Origin: Roseococcus thiosulfatophilus
Lineage (GTDB): Bacteria > Pseudomonadota > Alphaproteobacteria > Acetobacterales > Acetobacteraceae
NCBI RefSeq assembly: GCF_017311575.1
Contig: NZ_JAFFQY010000001.1
Location: forward strand, 62,001-126,000
Direction: 5' to 3'
Length of the DNA: 64,000 bases
The position numbers were made by a program, and so were the translations under genes. Below, piece by piece: positions 1 to 8,277 of the stretch (position 1 is its first letter; the number at the start of each line of letters is the position of its first letter). The notes under the pieces were generated by a model, which searched no databases, had not been told where the DNA came from, and saw only the letters and a list, made by a program, of their open reading frames with translations.

Positions 1-990
1 GCGGACCGCTACGGGCGACGACGGCCGCTCTTCGCCGCGCTGGGGGTGTATGTCCTGGCCTCGGTGCTGTGTGCCCTGGCCTGGGGCATGGGCTGGCTGA
101 TCGCCTTCCGGCTGATGCAGGCGCTGGGCGGCTGCGCGGGCATGGTGATCTCGCGCGCCGTGGTGCGCGACCTGGCCGACCGGATGGACCCGGTGCGGAT
201 GATGGCGCGGCTGTTCCTTATCATGGGCGTGGCGCCCATGCTGGCGCCTTTGCTGGGCGGCTGGATCGCGGCCTGGCTCGGCTGGCGGGCCATCTTCGGC
301 TTCCTTGCCCTGGTGGGGGTGACGGCATTGCTCCTCGCTTGGCGCTTCCTGCCCGAGACATTGCCGCACGACCGCCGCCGCCGCGTCTCCGCGCCCCAGA
401 TCGCGCGGGATTTCGGCGGGCTGCTGGCAACCGCGCCCTTCATGGCGGCGGCCCTGGGCTCGGGCTGCGCCATCGCGGGGATGTTCGCCTATATCGCGGG
501 CTCGCCCTTCGTCTTCATCGAGCTGCACGGCGTAGCGCCCGAGAATTTCGGCTGGCTCTTCGGCGCGGGGGCGGCGGGGGTGATCGGCTGCGGGCAGTTG
601 GCCGGGCCGCTCGCGCAGCGCTTCGGCCGGGCGCGGGTCTATGGGCTAGCGCTGCTGGGGCTGTCCTGCGCGGGGCTGGCCGCGGCGCTGTCGGTGGCGC
701 TGGGGCTCGGGTTCTGGGCGCTCTACGCGGCGCTGCTGGCCTATCTCTGCCTGATGGGGCTGGCGCTGCCGCTGGGCGGCATCATCGCCATCACCCCCTT
801 TCCGCACATGGCGGGCACGGCCTCCGCCTTGATCGGCACGCTGCAGTTCGCCCTGGGCGCCGTGGCGGGGCTGGCGCTGGCGCTGCTGCATGACGGCACG
901 GCGCTGCCCATGGCGGCGGTGATGGCGGGCGGTGGGCTGTGCGGCCTCATCGCCTGGCGGGCGCTGGGGGCGTCGCTGCGCCGGGCCTGA
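1..990 (+). CDS. MFS drug-resistance exporter, Bcr/CflA type (5'-partial)
   Basis: Proton-driven multidrug efflux permease of the inner membrane, DHA1/Bcr-CflA group, judged from overall sequence character. The reading frame is open to the window edge. The first visible residues ADRYGRRRPL match the cytoplasmic loop motif between TM2 and TM3 of MFS exporters, so roughly the first 60-70 residues lie outside the window. The GTG at 46 is only an internal codon. About nine hydrophobic segments follow. The motif-C-like stretch near RLFLIMGVAPMLAPLLGGW (about residues 70-90 of the visible part) is typical of drug/proton antiporters. The 3' end overlaps a small convergent gene by 44 nt. The substrate cannot be read from the sequence. 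Confidence 0.85.
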   Translation, partial: ADRYGRRRPLFAALGVYVLASVLCALAWGMGWLIAFRLMQALGGCAGMVISRAVVRDLADRMDPVRMMARLFLIMGVAPMLAPLLGGWIAAWLGWRAIFGFLALVGVTALLLAWRFLPETLPHDRRRRVSAPQIARDFGGLLATAPFMAAALGSGCAIAGMFAYIAGSPFVFIELHGVAPENFGWLFGAGAAGVIGCGQLAGPLAQRFGRARVYGLALLGLSCAGLAAALSVALGLGFWALYAALLAYLCLMGLALPLGGIIAITPFPHMAGTASALIGTLQFALGAVAGLALALLHDGTALPMAAVMAGGGLCGLIAWRALGASLRRA

Positions 991-1111
991 CCGGCCCGGC
1001 CGGCAGGTCGCGCATGGCCGGGCAGGAGCACACCACGCGCCCATCGGGCAGGCGGTTGGCCATGGTCACCTCCTCGCAATGAGGGCAGTCGCGCGGGCCT
1101 TCGCGGGTCAT
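947..1111 (-). CDS. Tiny four-cysteine putative zinc-ribbon protein
   Basis: A 54-residue reading frame starting MTREGPRDCPHCEEV and containing CPHC and later CSC, so four cysteines sit in a compact layout that could bind one zinc ion. Its ATG overlaps the TGA of the upstream small gene (ATGA at 1108-1111), which argues for translational coupling. Its last 44 nt run antisense through the 3' end of the exporter gene. No family is recognised. The gene is supported by the coupling and the cysteine pattern only, and a non-coding explanation remains possible. Confidence 0.45.
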   Translation of the reverse strand: MTREGPRDCPHCEEVTMANRLPDGRVVCSCPAMRDLPAGPVRPGAATPPAPARR

Positions 1112-1290
1112 TGCGCGGCGTCCCGGTCGGGCAGGGCCGCCATGGCACGCAGCCGGGCCGCCAGCGCCGCCTGCCCCGCATGTTCGGCGAGCCGCGCCGC
1201 CTCCTCGCGCGCCGCCTCGAAGCCCAGGCGGTAGCCTTCATAGGTGGCGCGGTCGAGCAGGCGCGCGATGGCCTGGGGCGGGTTCTGCAT
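1108..1290 (-). CDS. Small hypothetical protein, alanine/arginine-rich helix
   Basis: Sixty residues, starting MQNPPQAIARLLDRATYEGYRLGFEAA, almost entirely predicted amphipathic helix with many Ala, Arg and Glu and no signal peptide or membrane segment. It is coupled by an ATGA overlap to the following four-cysteine mini-gene, so the two are probably made together. No convincing ribosome binding site is visible upstream of the ATG. No family is recognised. The coupling is the main evidence that it is real. Confidence 0.45.
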   Translation of the reverse strand: MQNPPQAIARLLDRATYEGYRLGFEAAREEAARLAEHAGQAALAARLRAMAALPDRDAAQ

Positions 1291-1375
1291 GAGGCGGATG
1301 TGGCGGCGAAACCGGGAGGCGCCAGGGTTGCGGGGCGGCCGCGGTTTCGCTACAGGGTGCCACCGGCTTCGGCCC

Positions 1376-1450
<75 letters not shown>

Positions 1451-1484
1451 TTCAAATCAAGCACTTAGCAGCGCTTGCAGGGGA

Positions 1485-2204
1485 TCAGCCCATCCCTTCC
1501 AGAGCGGCCGCATCGAGGGGGCGCAGGGTCAGCCCGAAGCGCGCACCCATGCCATCCACCGCCTCCCAGCCCTCCTCCGAGACATGGAAGCCAGCCACGC
1601 TGCCCAGCCTGAGATGCAGGTGAAAGCCGGGCTCGATCAGGTTCACATATCCCATGACCAGGCGCGGTTCCGGCGGCACCCCCTCCCATGCCTGCCAGGC
1701 CGGGCCCGTCCGCAGCGCCACCCGCACCGGCCCGCCCGCTTCATGCAGGCGGCGCAGCAGGGCGGTGGCGGCGCAATCCTCGGGGGCGACCTCGGGGCCT
1801 GCCTCGGCGGCGGGGGTGGGCGCGACTTCCTCCGGAAAGCGCGCCGGGCCCAACAGATGCGCCAGGTTCGTCTCGAAGGGCGCCTCGCCCTCCATGCCCA
1901 CCACCCGCATCAGCACCGCCCCCGCGCCATCCTGGAATTCCAGGCGCGGATAGACCTGCCCCCGCATGACCGAGCCGCGGTCCAGCACGACACGTCGCAC
2001 GGCGTCGAGATCAAGCTCCGTGTCCTCGCCGAGGCAGAGGGTGCCGCCCCGCCGGGCCACATGCGCGATGCGACCGATGCGCTCATGCGCGGCACTTCCC
2101 ACGGCGAGCGCCACCATGACGCGCCCCAGCCCGGGCAGCAGCAGCCCGATCTCGGCCGGGCTGGCGGTGAGTTCCTGGCGGGTCGGCAGGTCGGTTCCGG
2201 TCAT
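1485..2204 (-). CDS. HmuS/ChuS-like haem-utilisation protein (compact, divergent)
   Basis: A 239-residue cytoplasmic protein that resembles HmuS/HemS/ChuS, which bind or degrade imported haem. The N-terminal half (about residues 25-120) has the family pattern RVM....AHERIG, then LGED.ELDLD, then LEFQDGAGAVLMRVV. The C-terminal half has GYVNLIEPGFHLHLRLG, matching the HmuS segment N-x-(L/M)-(D/E)-P-x-F-x-LHLR. Family members are usually about 340-380 residues. Here the linker between halves is very short and the histidine expected to ligate haem there is not evident, so catalysis is doubtful. Its ATG overlaps the TGA of the transporter fusion gene (ATGA, 2201-2204), putting it in the same operon as a peptide-type importer. 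The assignment rests on motif recall, not a search. Confidence 0.65.
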   Translation of the reverse strand: MTGTDLPTRQELTASPAEIGLLLPGLGRVMVALAVGSAAHERIGRIAHVARRGGTLCLGEDTELDLDAVRRVVLDRGSVMRGQVYPRLEFQDGAGAVLMRVVGMEGEAPFETNLAHLLGPARFPEEVAPTPAAEAGPEVAPEDCAATALLRRLHEAGGPVRVALRTGPAWQAWEGVPPEPRLVMGYVNLIEPGFHLHLRLGSVAGFHVSEEGWEAVDGMGARFGLTLRPLDAAALEGMG

Positions 2205-4690
2205 GCGGCGTGTTCCTCGGGCAAGGGCGTGGGCGCACCGAGCGCCAGCACGTCATGCGCCAGCGCCGCGACCACGCGGGGATCATGGGTGATGAGCAGG
2301 GCGGCGAAGCCATGCCGGGCCTGCAACGCGGCCAGCAGCCGCAGCACCTCCGCCTCCACATGGCGGTCGAGGGCGGAGGTGGGTTCGTCCAGCACCAGCA
2401 CCTCGGGCCGGGTGATGAGGGCGCGGGCCAGCGCCACGCGCTGCCGCTGCCCGCCGGAGAGCTGGTGCGGGCGCCGGTCGGCCAGGGTCGCGGGCAGGCC
2501 CACCTCGGCCAGGGCGGCGACGAGGCGCGCCTCGCCCGGCCGCCGCTCGCCCGCCAGCAGCAAGGGTTCCAGCACAATGTCGCGCACGGACAGTCGCGGC
2601 GAGAGGCTGGTGGCAGGGTTCTGGAAGACGATCTGCACGCGGCGACGCCAGCCGGGGTTCTCGGCCAGCGGCCGCCCATGCAGCCGCACCTCGCCCCGCA
2701 CCGTGCCGGGAAACAGGCCCAGCAACGCCAGCGCCAGGCTCGTCTTGCCGCAGCCCGATGGGCCGGTGACGGCCAGCGTGCGCCCGGCATGGAGCCGCAG
2801 GTCCAGGCCCTCGATCAGCGGCGCGGCACTCGGAAAAGCGATGGTCAGTCCCCGCGCCTCCAGCACCGGGTCGGCCGCCGGGGCGCCGGCATGGGCGGGC
2901 ACGGGCGGGCGCGGCATGAGGCGGTGCAGCGCGGGCGGGGGCGCGCGCAGCGCCACCTCCCAGGGCAGGTCGGCCAGGATGCGGCCCTCGCCCATTACAG
3001 CCACCCGGGTGGTGACGCGGCGCGCGGCCTCGAGGTCATGGGTGATGAGCAGCAGGGCCATGCCCCGCTCCCGCACCAGCCCGGCCAGCAGGTCGAGCAG
3101 CCCCGTCCGCAGCGGCGCGTCGAGCGAGGCGGTGGGCTCATCCGCCACCAGCAGGGCCGGCCGGCGGGCGATGGCCATGGCGATGACGGCGCGCTGCTGT
3201 TGCCCGCCCGAGAATTGATGCGGCAGGGCGCGAGGGCGGCGGCTGGCCTCGGGCAGGCCCACGCGGCGCAGCAGCGCGTCCGTTTCGGCGCGGGCGGCGG
3301 CGCCGTGCAGCCCGCCCGCCTCCACCGCCTCGCGCACCTGGCGGTGGAGGGCGTGCAGCGGGTTGAGGGCGGCACCCGGCTCCTGGAAGACCAGGCCCAG
3401 ATGCCGGCGCAGCGCGGCGCGGCGGCGGGGTTCGGGCGCGCCCAGCATCTCCGCGCCCATCAGCCGCACGGAACCGCTGATGAAGCCGAGTTGCGGCGGC
3501 GCGAGGCCCGCCGCGATCAACCCCGTCAGCGTCTTGCCCGAGCCGGATTCGCCGAGCAGCGCCACCGCCTCGCCCGGGCGCAGCGCCAGGGTGACGCCAT
3601 GCAGCACGGGCGCCGCGCTGAAGCCCGCGCACAGGTCAGTGATGGCCAGCACCGTGCCCTGCGGCACCATCGCGGCCCCCGGCGTGATGGCGGTGCGGCG
3701 CGCGGGCAGGCGCGGGTCCATGGCGTCGCGCAGGGCCTGGCCCAGCAGCGTCAGCAGCAGCAGCAGCCCGCCGAGGGCCGCGATGGCACCGAGCGCGAGC
3801 CAGGGCGCCTGGAGGTTGTTGCGCGCCTGGGCCAGCGCCTCGCCCAGCGAGGGCGTGCCCGGCGGCAGGCCGAGCCCCAGCAGATCGAGCCCCGCCAGCA
3901 TGGTCATGGCCCCCGCCATCAGGAAGGGCAGCATGGCCAGCACCGGCCCCATGGCGTTAGGCAGGATATGGACGCGCATGATGCGCGCGGGCCCCGCCCC
4001 GGCCGCCAGCGCCGCCCGCACGAAATCCTGCGCGCGCAGCCGCAGGAATTCCGCGCGCGTGATGTTGGCGATGCCCATCCAGAAGAACAGCGACATGGTG
4101 GCCGCCAGCACCCAGACCGAGGGGGCCAGCGCGGCCACCACGATCATCAGCAGGAACATGAGCGGCACGCCGGACCAAATCTCGGTCAGGCGTTGCAGCA
4201 CCAGGTCGGTGCGCCCCGCCGCATAGCCCTTCCAGGCGCCCAGCGGCAGGCCGATGAGCAGGGAGGCCGCCGTCACGATCACGGCGAAGACCAGCGACAG
4301 CCGCGCCCCCCAGATCAGCCGCGCCAGCACGTCGCGCGACTGGTCATCGGTGCCGAGCCAATGCAGCGCCGAGGGCGGCGCGGGCGCGGCCGCCGGCAGG
4401 CCGGGCGGGATGCTGGCCGGCCCGTGCGGGATGGGCGGCCAGAGGCTGACGGCACCCCGCGCCTCCAGCAGCGCGGCCACGGCGGGGTCGTGGAAATCGG
4501 CCGGGATGGGCAGCGCTCCGCCCAGCATGGCCTCGGTGACGGGTTGCAGCGCGGGCACCAGCAGCCGGCCGTCCAGCCAGAGCAGGATGGGCCGATCATT
4601 CGCCACGAACTCCGCCGGCAGCACCAGCAGCAGCACGAGGCCCAGCGCCCAGAGGCTGCGGCGGCGCAGCAGCTCAGCGCCGGGCCGCAT
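2201..4690 (-). CDS. YejE-YejF fusion: ABC importer permease joined to two ATPase domains
   Basis: One uninterrupted frame encodes what is normally two genes. The first 330 or so residues are a DppC/YejE-type permease, with the YejE hallmark (V)ANDRPIL, the LGTDDQSRDVLARL sequence and a BPD_transp_1 core ending near MDPRLPARR. After a short linker come two ABC cassettes: Walker A GESGSGKT, signature FSGGQQQR and Walker B LLVADEPT; then GPSGCGKT, LSGGQRQR and VLVLDEPT. ATP hydrolysis by these modules would drive uptake of a small peptide or similar ligand. The chosen ATG at 4690 overlaps yejB by 17 nt; an in-frame start at 4720 is possible. The gene lies between yejB and the HmuS-like gene, coupled to the latter. 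E. coli and most relatives encode YejE and YejF separately. Confidence 0.9.
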   Translation of the reverse strand: MRPGAELLRRRSLWALGLVLLLVLPAEFVANDRPILLWLDGRLLVPALQPVTEAMLGGALPIPADFHDPAVAALLEARGAVSLWPPIPHGPASIPPGLPAAAPAPPSALHWLGTDDQSRDVLARLIWGARLSLVFAVIVTAASLLIGLPLGAWKGYAAGRTDLVLQRLTEIWSGVPLMFLLMIVVAALAPSVWVLAATMSLFFWMGIANITRAEFLRLRAQDFVRAALAAGAGPARIMRVHILPNAMGPVLAMLPFLMAGAMTMLAGLDLLGLGLPPGTPSLGEALAQARNNLQAPWLALGAIAALGGLLLLLTLLGQALRDAMDPRLPARRTAITPGAAMVPQGTVLAITDLCAGFSAAPVLHGVTLALRPGEAVALLGESGSGKTLTGLIAAGLAPPQLGFISGSVRLMGAEMLGAPEPRRRAALRRHLGLVFQEPGAALNPLHALHRQVREAVEAGGLHGAAARAETDALLRRVGLPEASRRPRALPHQFSGGQQQRAVIAMAIARRPALLVADEPTASLDAPLRTGLLDLLAGLVRERGMALLLITHDLEAARRVTTRVAVMGEGRILADLPWEVALRAPPPALHRLMPRPPVPAHAGAPAADPVLEARGLTIAFPSAAPLIEGLDLRLHAGRTLAVTGPSGCGKTSLALALLGLFPGTVRGEVRLHGRPLAENPGWRRRVQIVFQNPATSLSPRLSVRDIVLEPLLLAGERRPGEARLVAALAEVGLPATLADRRPHQLSGGQRQRVALARALITRPEVLVLDEPTSALDRHVEAEVLRLLAALQARHGFAALLITHDPRVVAALAHDVLALGAPTPLPEEHAA

Positions 4691-5765
4691 CGAAGCCGAT
4701 CCGCGGGTCCACCGCCACATAGAGAAGGTCGGAAGCGAGGTGCAGCACCAGCCCCGCGAGGGTCGTCAGCCAGAGCGTGCCGAAGATCACGGGGAAGTCC
4801 CGGCTGAGCGCGGCCTCGATGCCGAGCAGCCCGAGGCCCTGGAGTCCGAACAGCGCCTCGACCAGCACGCCGCCGCCGAAGACCACGCCCAGCAGCGCGC
4901 CGGGCAGGCCGGCCACCACCAGCAGCATGGCGTTGCGGAACACGTGGCCCAGCAGCACCCGGCGCGGCGCGAGCCCCTTGGCGCGGGCCAGCAGCACGTA
5001 GTGCTTGCCGATCTCCTCCAGGAAGAGGTTGCGCGTGAGCAGCGCGAGCGAGGAGAAGCCCGAGATCACCAGCGCCGCCACCGGCAGGGCCAGGTGCCAG
5101 GCGAGGTCCAGCACACGCCAGGGCCAGGCCCAGCCGGCGGCCTCGGCCGAGGCGAGGCCGCCCGAGGGAAACCAGGCCAGGAACCGCCCTCCACCGAAGA
5201 CCACCAGCAGCGCCACCGCCACCACCATGGCCGGCACCGCATGGGCCAGCACCGTCAGCGCGGTCGCCGTGCGATCGAAGCCCGTGCCGCGCCGCGTGGC
5301 CAGCGCGATGCCGAGCGGAATGGCCAGCGCATAGGTCAGCACGGCTGAAGCGAGGCCCAGCGACAGGGAGACGGGCAGCCTCTCCCACAGCAGCTGCGTC
5401 ACCGGCTGGTCGAGGAAGAAGGAGCGCCCGAGGTCGAACACCAGCAGCCGCGTCAGCATGTGCCAGAAGCGCTCCAGCGGCGGGCGGTCGAAGCCGAACT
5501 GCGCCTCGATCTCGGCGAGCAGGCGCGGGTCCAGCCCCTCGGCGCCGCGGTGGCGGAAGGCGGGGTCGGGCGCCGCGGTGCTGTCCTGGCCGCCCAGCGC
5601 GCGCTCGGCGGCGTCCTGCACATCGCCTTGCAGCGTGGCCAGCAGGTGCTCGACCGGGCCCCCAGGGGCGAGCTGCGCCACCGCGAAGTTCAGCGCGAGG
5701 ATGGCGAGCAGCGTGGGCGGCACCAGCAGCAGGCGGCGCAGGGTGTAGCGGACCAGGGGGCGCAT
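4674..5765 (-). CDS. yejB: YejB-type ABC importer permease
   Basis: A 363-residue inner-membrane permease of the dipeptide/microcin C class. It has an N-terminal TM (LLLVPPTLLAILALNFAVAQ), the YejB-specific long periplasmic insert (about residues 45-100, containing GLDPRLLAEIEAQFGFDRP), and the BPD_transp_1 core with EEIGKHYVLLARAKGLAPRR, the loop that contacts the ATPase. An AGGAG lies about 12 nt before the ATG. It is the first gene of the leftward operon yejB, yejE-yejF fusion, hmuS-like, and is divergent from the binding-protein gene with only 30 bp between start codons. It partners the fused permease to form the transmembrane channel. Confidence 0.9.
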   Translation of the reverse strand: MRPLVRYTLRRLLLVPPTLLAILALNFAVAQLAPGGPVEHLLATLQGDVQDAAERALGGQDSTAAPDPAFRHRGAEGLDPRLLAEIEAQFGFDRPPLERFWHMLTRLLVFDLGRSFFLDQPVTQLLWERLPVSLSLGLASAVLTYALAIPLGIALATRRGTGFDRTATALTVLAHAVPAMVVAVALLVVFGGGRFLAWFPSGGLASAEAAGWAWPWRVLDLAWHLALPVAALVISGFSSLALLTRNLFLEEIGKHYVLLARAKGLAPRRVLLGHVFRNAMLLVVAGLPGALLGVVFGGGVLVEALFGLQGLGLLGIEAALSRDFPVIFGTLWLTTLAGLVLHLASDLLYVAVDPRIGFDAARR

Positions 5766-5795
5766 GTTGCCGGCGGGCTCCTTTCGCGCCTTTAT

Positions 5796-7574
5796 ATGCG
5801 AATGACTCGCACTTGCATATGGGGCTTGGCCCTGCTTCCCCTGCTGCTGAACCCCGCCGCGGCGCGCACGGACGCGCTGGCCGTCCACGGCACCCCTGCC
5901 CTGCCGCCGGGCTTCAGCCATTGGCCGCATGTGCGCCCCGACGCGCCGCGCGGCTGCACCCTCCGCATGGCGCAGGCGGGCACCTTCGACACGCTGAACC
6001 CCTTCACCCTGCGCGGCCGCTTCGTCATGGGCGTGTGGTCCTGGGTGTATGAAACCCTGCTGCTGCCCGCGCCGGACGAGGTGCTGGTGGGCTACGCGAA
6101 CCTGGCCGAGGCGGTGGTGCTGGACGAGGCCACGCGCACCCTGCGCTTCACCCTGCGCGCGGGTGCCCGCTGGCATGATGGCCAACCCGTGACGGCCGAG
6201 GATGTCGTCTTCAGCTTCGCGACCCTGGGCCGCCACGGCCGCCCCTTCCACCGCGCCCTGCTGGAACACCTCGACTCCGTGGCCGAGGATGCGCGCACCA
6301 TCCGCATCACCCTTCCGCCCGGCGATGCGCGGCGCCTCGCCTTGCAAATCGGCGGCGCGCACATCCTGCCACGCCACATCTGGCAGGGGCGCGACTTCGG
6401 CGCGCTGACGCTGGAACACCCCATCGGCTCCGGCCCCTATCGCGTGGTGGAGGTGGAGGCCGGCCAGCGCGTCGCCTTCGCGCGCAACGCCGATTGGTGG
6501 GGCGACCGCACCCCCGCCGGCCGCGGTCGCCACAACATGGACCGCATCGAGCTGCGCTACTTCCGCGACCGCATCGCCGTCTTCGAGGCGCTGGCCGCCG
6601 GCCGCGTGGACTGGATGGTGGAGAACGATGCCCGGCGCTGGGCCACCGGCTATGACCTGCCCGCGGTGCGTGAGGGGCGCCTTATCCGCCACACCCAGCG
6701 CCACGGCCACATTACCGGCATGAACGGCTTCGCTTTCAACCTCCGCCGCGACCGCTTCGCCGATGCGCGGGTGCGCGAGGCGCTGGCGCTGATGATGGAT
6801 TTCGAATGGGCCAATGCCGCCCTCTTCCAGGGGGCGAGCGAACGCGCCGGAAGCTTCTTCCTGAACTCGGATCTGGCGGCCACCGAGGCGCCGGACGCCG
6901 CCGAACGCGCGCTGATGGACGAGGTGCGGGGCCTCTTTCCGCCCGAGGCCTGGCACAGTCCCTGGCAGCCCCCCGTCAGCGACGGAACGGGCCGCGACCG
7001 CGCCCTGCTGGAACGTGCGCTGGCCCTGCTGGAGGAGGCTGGCTGGGTGCCGCGCGCCGCGGACGGGCGGCTCGCGCACCGCGAGACGGGTGAGCTGTTC
7101 CACCTCTCGGTGCTGGCGCAGAGCAACGCGCAGCAGGCGCTGGTGGGCGTGTGGTTCCGCGGGCTGAGGCGCCTGGGCCTGGCACCGCGCTTCGAGGTGC
7201 TGGACGCCCCGAGCTTCACCGCGCGGCTGCGCGCCAACGATTTCGACCTGGCCTATCGCTTCACCATCCCGCCCGAATGGCCCGGCCCTGAGCAGCGGGC
7301 GCTCTGGGGCTCGGCGGGCGCCAACAACACCACGGGCTTCGCACGGCCGGAGATGGACCTGCTGCTGGACCGGCTGGAGGCCGCGCCCGACCGCGCCGGC
7401 CTCGTCACCGCGGCCCGTGTGCTGGACCGCGCCCTGCAATGGCAATGGCTGGTGGTGCCGGGGCGCTACGACCCGGTGCGGCGCCTGGCCGTCTCCGCAC
7501 GCTTCGCCCCGCCGCCGCGCCAGCCGCGCTTCGGCTATGGTGACGACGCTTGGTGGTGCCGGGAGGCGGAATGA
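5796..7574 (+). CDS. yejA: YejA-type periplasmic substrate-binding protein (SBP family 5)
   Basis: A 592-residue exported binding protein for the adjacent Yej-type importer. The N-terminus has a Sec signal (hydrophobic WGLALLPLLL, cleavage probably after PAAA) without a lipobox, so it is periplasmic. Family 5 features include the FDTLNPFTLRGR start of the mature domain, LRFTLRAGARWHDGQPVTAEDVVFSF, and a late WPGPEQRALWGS segment typical of YejA relatives. Two candidate starts (5796 and 5802) lie in an imperfect palindrome and neither has a clear ribosome binding site. The TGA overlaps the next ATG (ATGA), coupling it to a dioxygenase gene. The ligand is unknown; context with a Fur-boxed TonB receptor and an HmuS-like protein suggests haem or an iron chelate rather than simple peptides. 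Confidence 0.88.
   Translation: MRMTRTCIWGLALLPLLLNPAAARTDALAVHGTPALPPGFSHWPHVRPDAPRGCTLRMAQAGTFDTLNPFTLRGRFVMGVWSWVYETLLLPAPDEVLVGYANLAEAVVLDEATRTLRFTLRAGARWHDGQPVTAEDVVFSFATLGRHGRPFHRALLEHLDSVAEDARTIRITLPPGDARRLALQIGGAHILPRHIWQGRDFGALTLEHPIGSGPYRVVEVEAGQRVAFARNADWWGDRTPAGRGRHNMDRIELRYFRDRIAVFEALAAGRVDWMVENDARRWATGYDLPAVREGRLIRHTQRHGHITGMNGFAFNLRRDRFADARVREALALMMDFEWANAALFQGASERAGSFFLNSDLAATEAPDAAERALMDEVRGLFPPEAWHSPWQPPVSDGTGRDRALLERALALLEEAGWVPRAADGRLAHRETGELFHLSVLAQSNAQQALVGVWFRGLRRLGLAPRFEVLDAPSFTARLRANDFDLAYRFTIPPEWPGPEQRALWGSAGANNTTGFARPEMDLLLDRLEAAPDRAGLVTAARVLDRALQWQWLVVPGRYDPVRRLAVSARFAPPPRQPRFGYGDDAWWCREAE
5797..5817. promoter_or_regulatory. Imperfect palindrome between divergent yejB and yejA, possible Fur-like site
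   Basis: The 21-bp stretch begins TGCGAATGA and ends CACTTGCA. Outer arms TGC/GCA and inner GCGA/TCGC are symmetric, and wider arms ATATGC (5794-5799) and GCATAT (5815-5820) flank it. Against the classical Fur core it keeps AATGA on one side but is weak on the other. It covers the two candidate yejA starts and lies 31 bp from the yejB start, so binding could affect both directions. The regulatory role is inferred from position and symmetry only. Confidence 0.25.
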
Positions 7575-8269
7575 GGCGCTTCCACTGCCAGGGCTACGCC
7601 ATCCTGCCGCCCCTGCCCGCGGCGCTGCGCCGGCGCCTGGGTGCGGCGCTGGATGCGCTGCTGGCCCGCGCGGCCACGCTGCCGGCTGACATGGTGACCT
7701 GGGAGCGGGACCTCTCTCCCCGCCAACGCCAGGGGCTCCCGGCGCCCGGCGATGCGGTCTTCCTGCTGGGCGACCCCTGCCGGGCCGATCCCGTCTTCGC
7801 GAAGGGCTTCGCGCATCCGGCCCTGGTCGCGGCGGCGACCGAATTGCTCGGCACCCCGGAACTGCGCTGCCACTTCACCAACGCCACCATCAAGGCCGCG
7901 CGATGCGGCAACGGCATCGCCTGGCACCGCGACGCGCTGAACCGCTACATGCCGACCGCGCGCGGCGCCTTCCTGCGCGCCATGATCTGCCTGGACGGCA
8001 TGGAGGCGGCCAATGGCGGCACCGCCTTCCGCCCCGGCACCCAGCATGGCGCGGAGGGTGCCACGGAGGTGGTGGCGCGCTGCCCGCCGGGCGGCATCGT
8101 GCTGATCCATCCGCGGGTGCTGCATGGCGGCGCGCCCAACCTTTCGGCCCGTTCGCGCCGCAACCTGATCGTGCAATGGGGCCGCGCCGACGACCCGCCG
8201 CTCAGCGAGGCGCGGGAGAGCCTGACGGGCCTCTCCCCCGCCGAGGTGCTGGCCCTCGGCGGGGGGTGA
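7571..8269 (+). CDS. Phytanoyl-CoA dioxygenase (PhyH) family Fe(II)/2-oxoglutarate oxygenase
   Basis: A 232-residue soluble oxygenase. The 2-His-1-Asp iron site is visible as WHRD (His119, Asp121) and LHGG (His185); RRN about twelve residues later supplies the arginine expected to hold 2-oxoglutarate. TAFRPGTQHG and PPGGIVLIHPRVLHGGAPN are typical PhyH strands. It would hydroxylate a small molecule, using 2-oxoglutarate and O2. The ATG overlaps the yejA stop, so the oxygenase is made together with the binding protein, which suggests it acts on the imported ligand or on a ligand precursor. It converges on the TonB receptor gene with 8 bp between stops. The substrate cannot be deduced. Confidence 0.8.
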   Translation: MRRFHCQGYAILPPLPAALRRRLGAALDALLARAATLPADMVTWERDLSPRQRQGLPAPGDAVFLLGDPCRADPVFAKGFAHPALVAAATELLGTPELRCHFTNATIKAARCGNGIAWHRDALNRYMPTARGAFLRAMICLDGMEAANGGTAFRPGTQHGAEGATEVVARCPPGGIVLIHPRVLHGGAPNLSARSRRNLIVQWGRADDPPLSEARESLTGLSPAEVLALGGG

Positions 8270-8277
8270 TGGTGCCG

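Noticed and set aside
2210-4807. Long plus-strand open frame opposite the transporter fusion
   Set aside because: Composition is Gln/Arg/His/Gly-rich shadow sequence, with no start signal, while the minus strand carries complete permease and ATPase motifs.
5460-5795. N-terminal extension of the YejA-type protein upstream of 5796
   Set aside because: It would be antisense to yejB and would bury the signal peptide; the Sec signal starts at 5796 or 5802.
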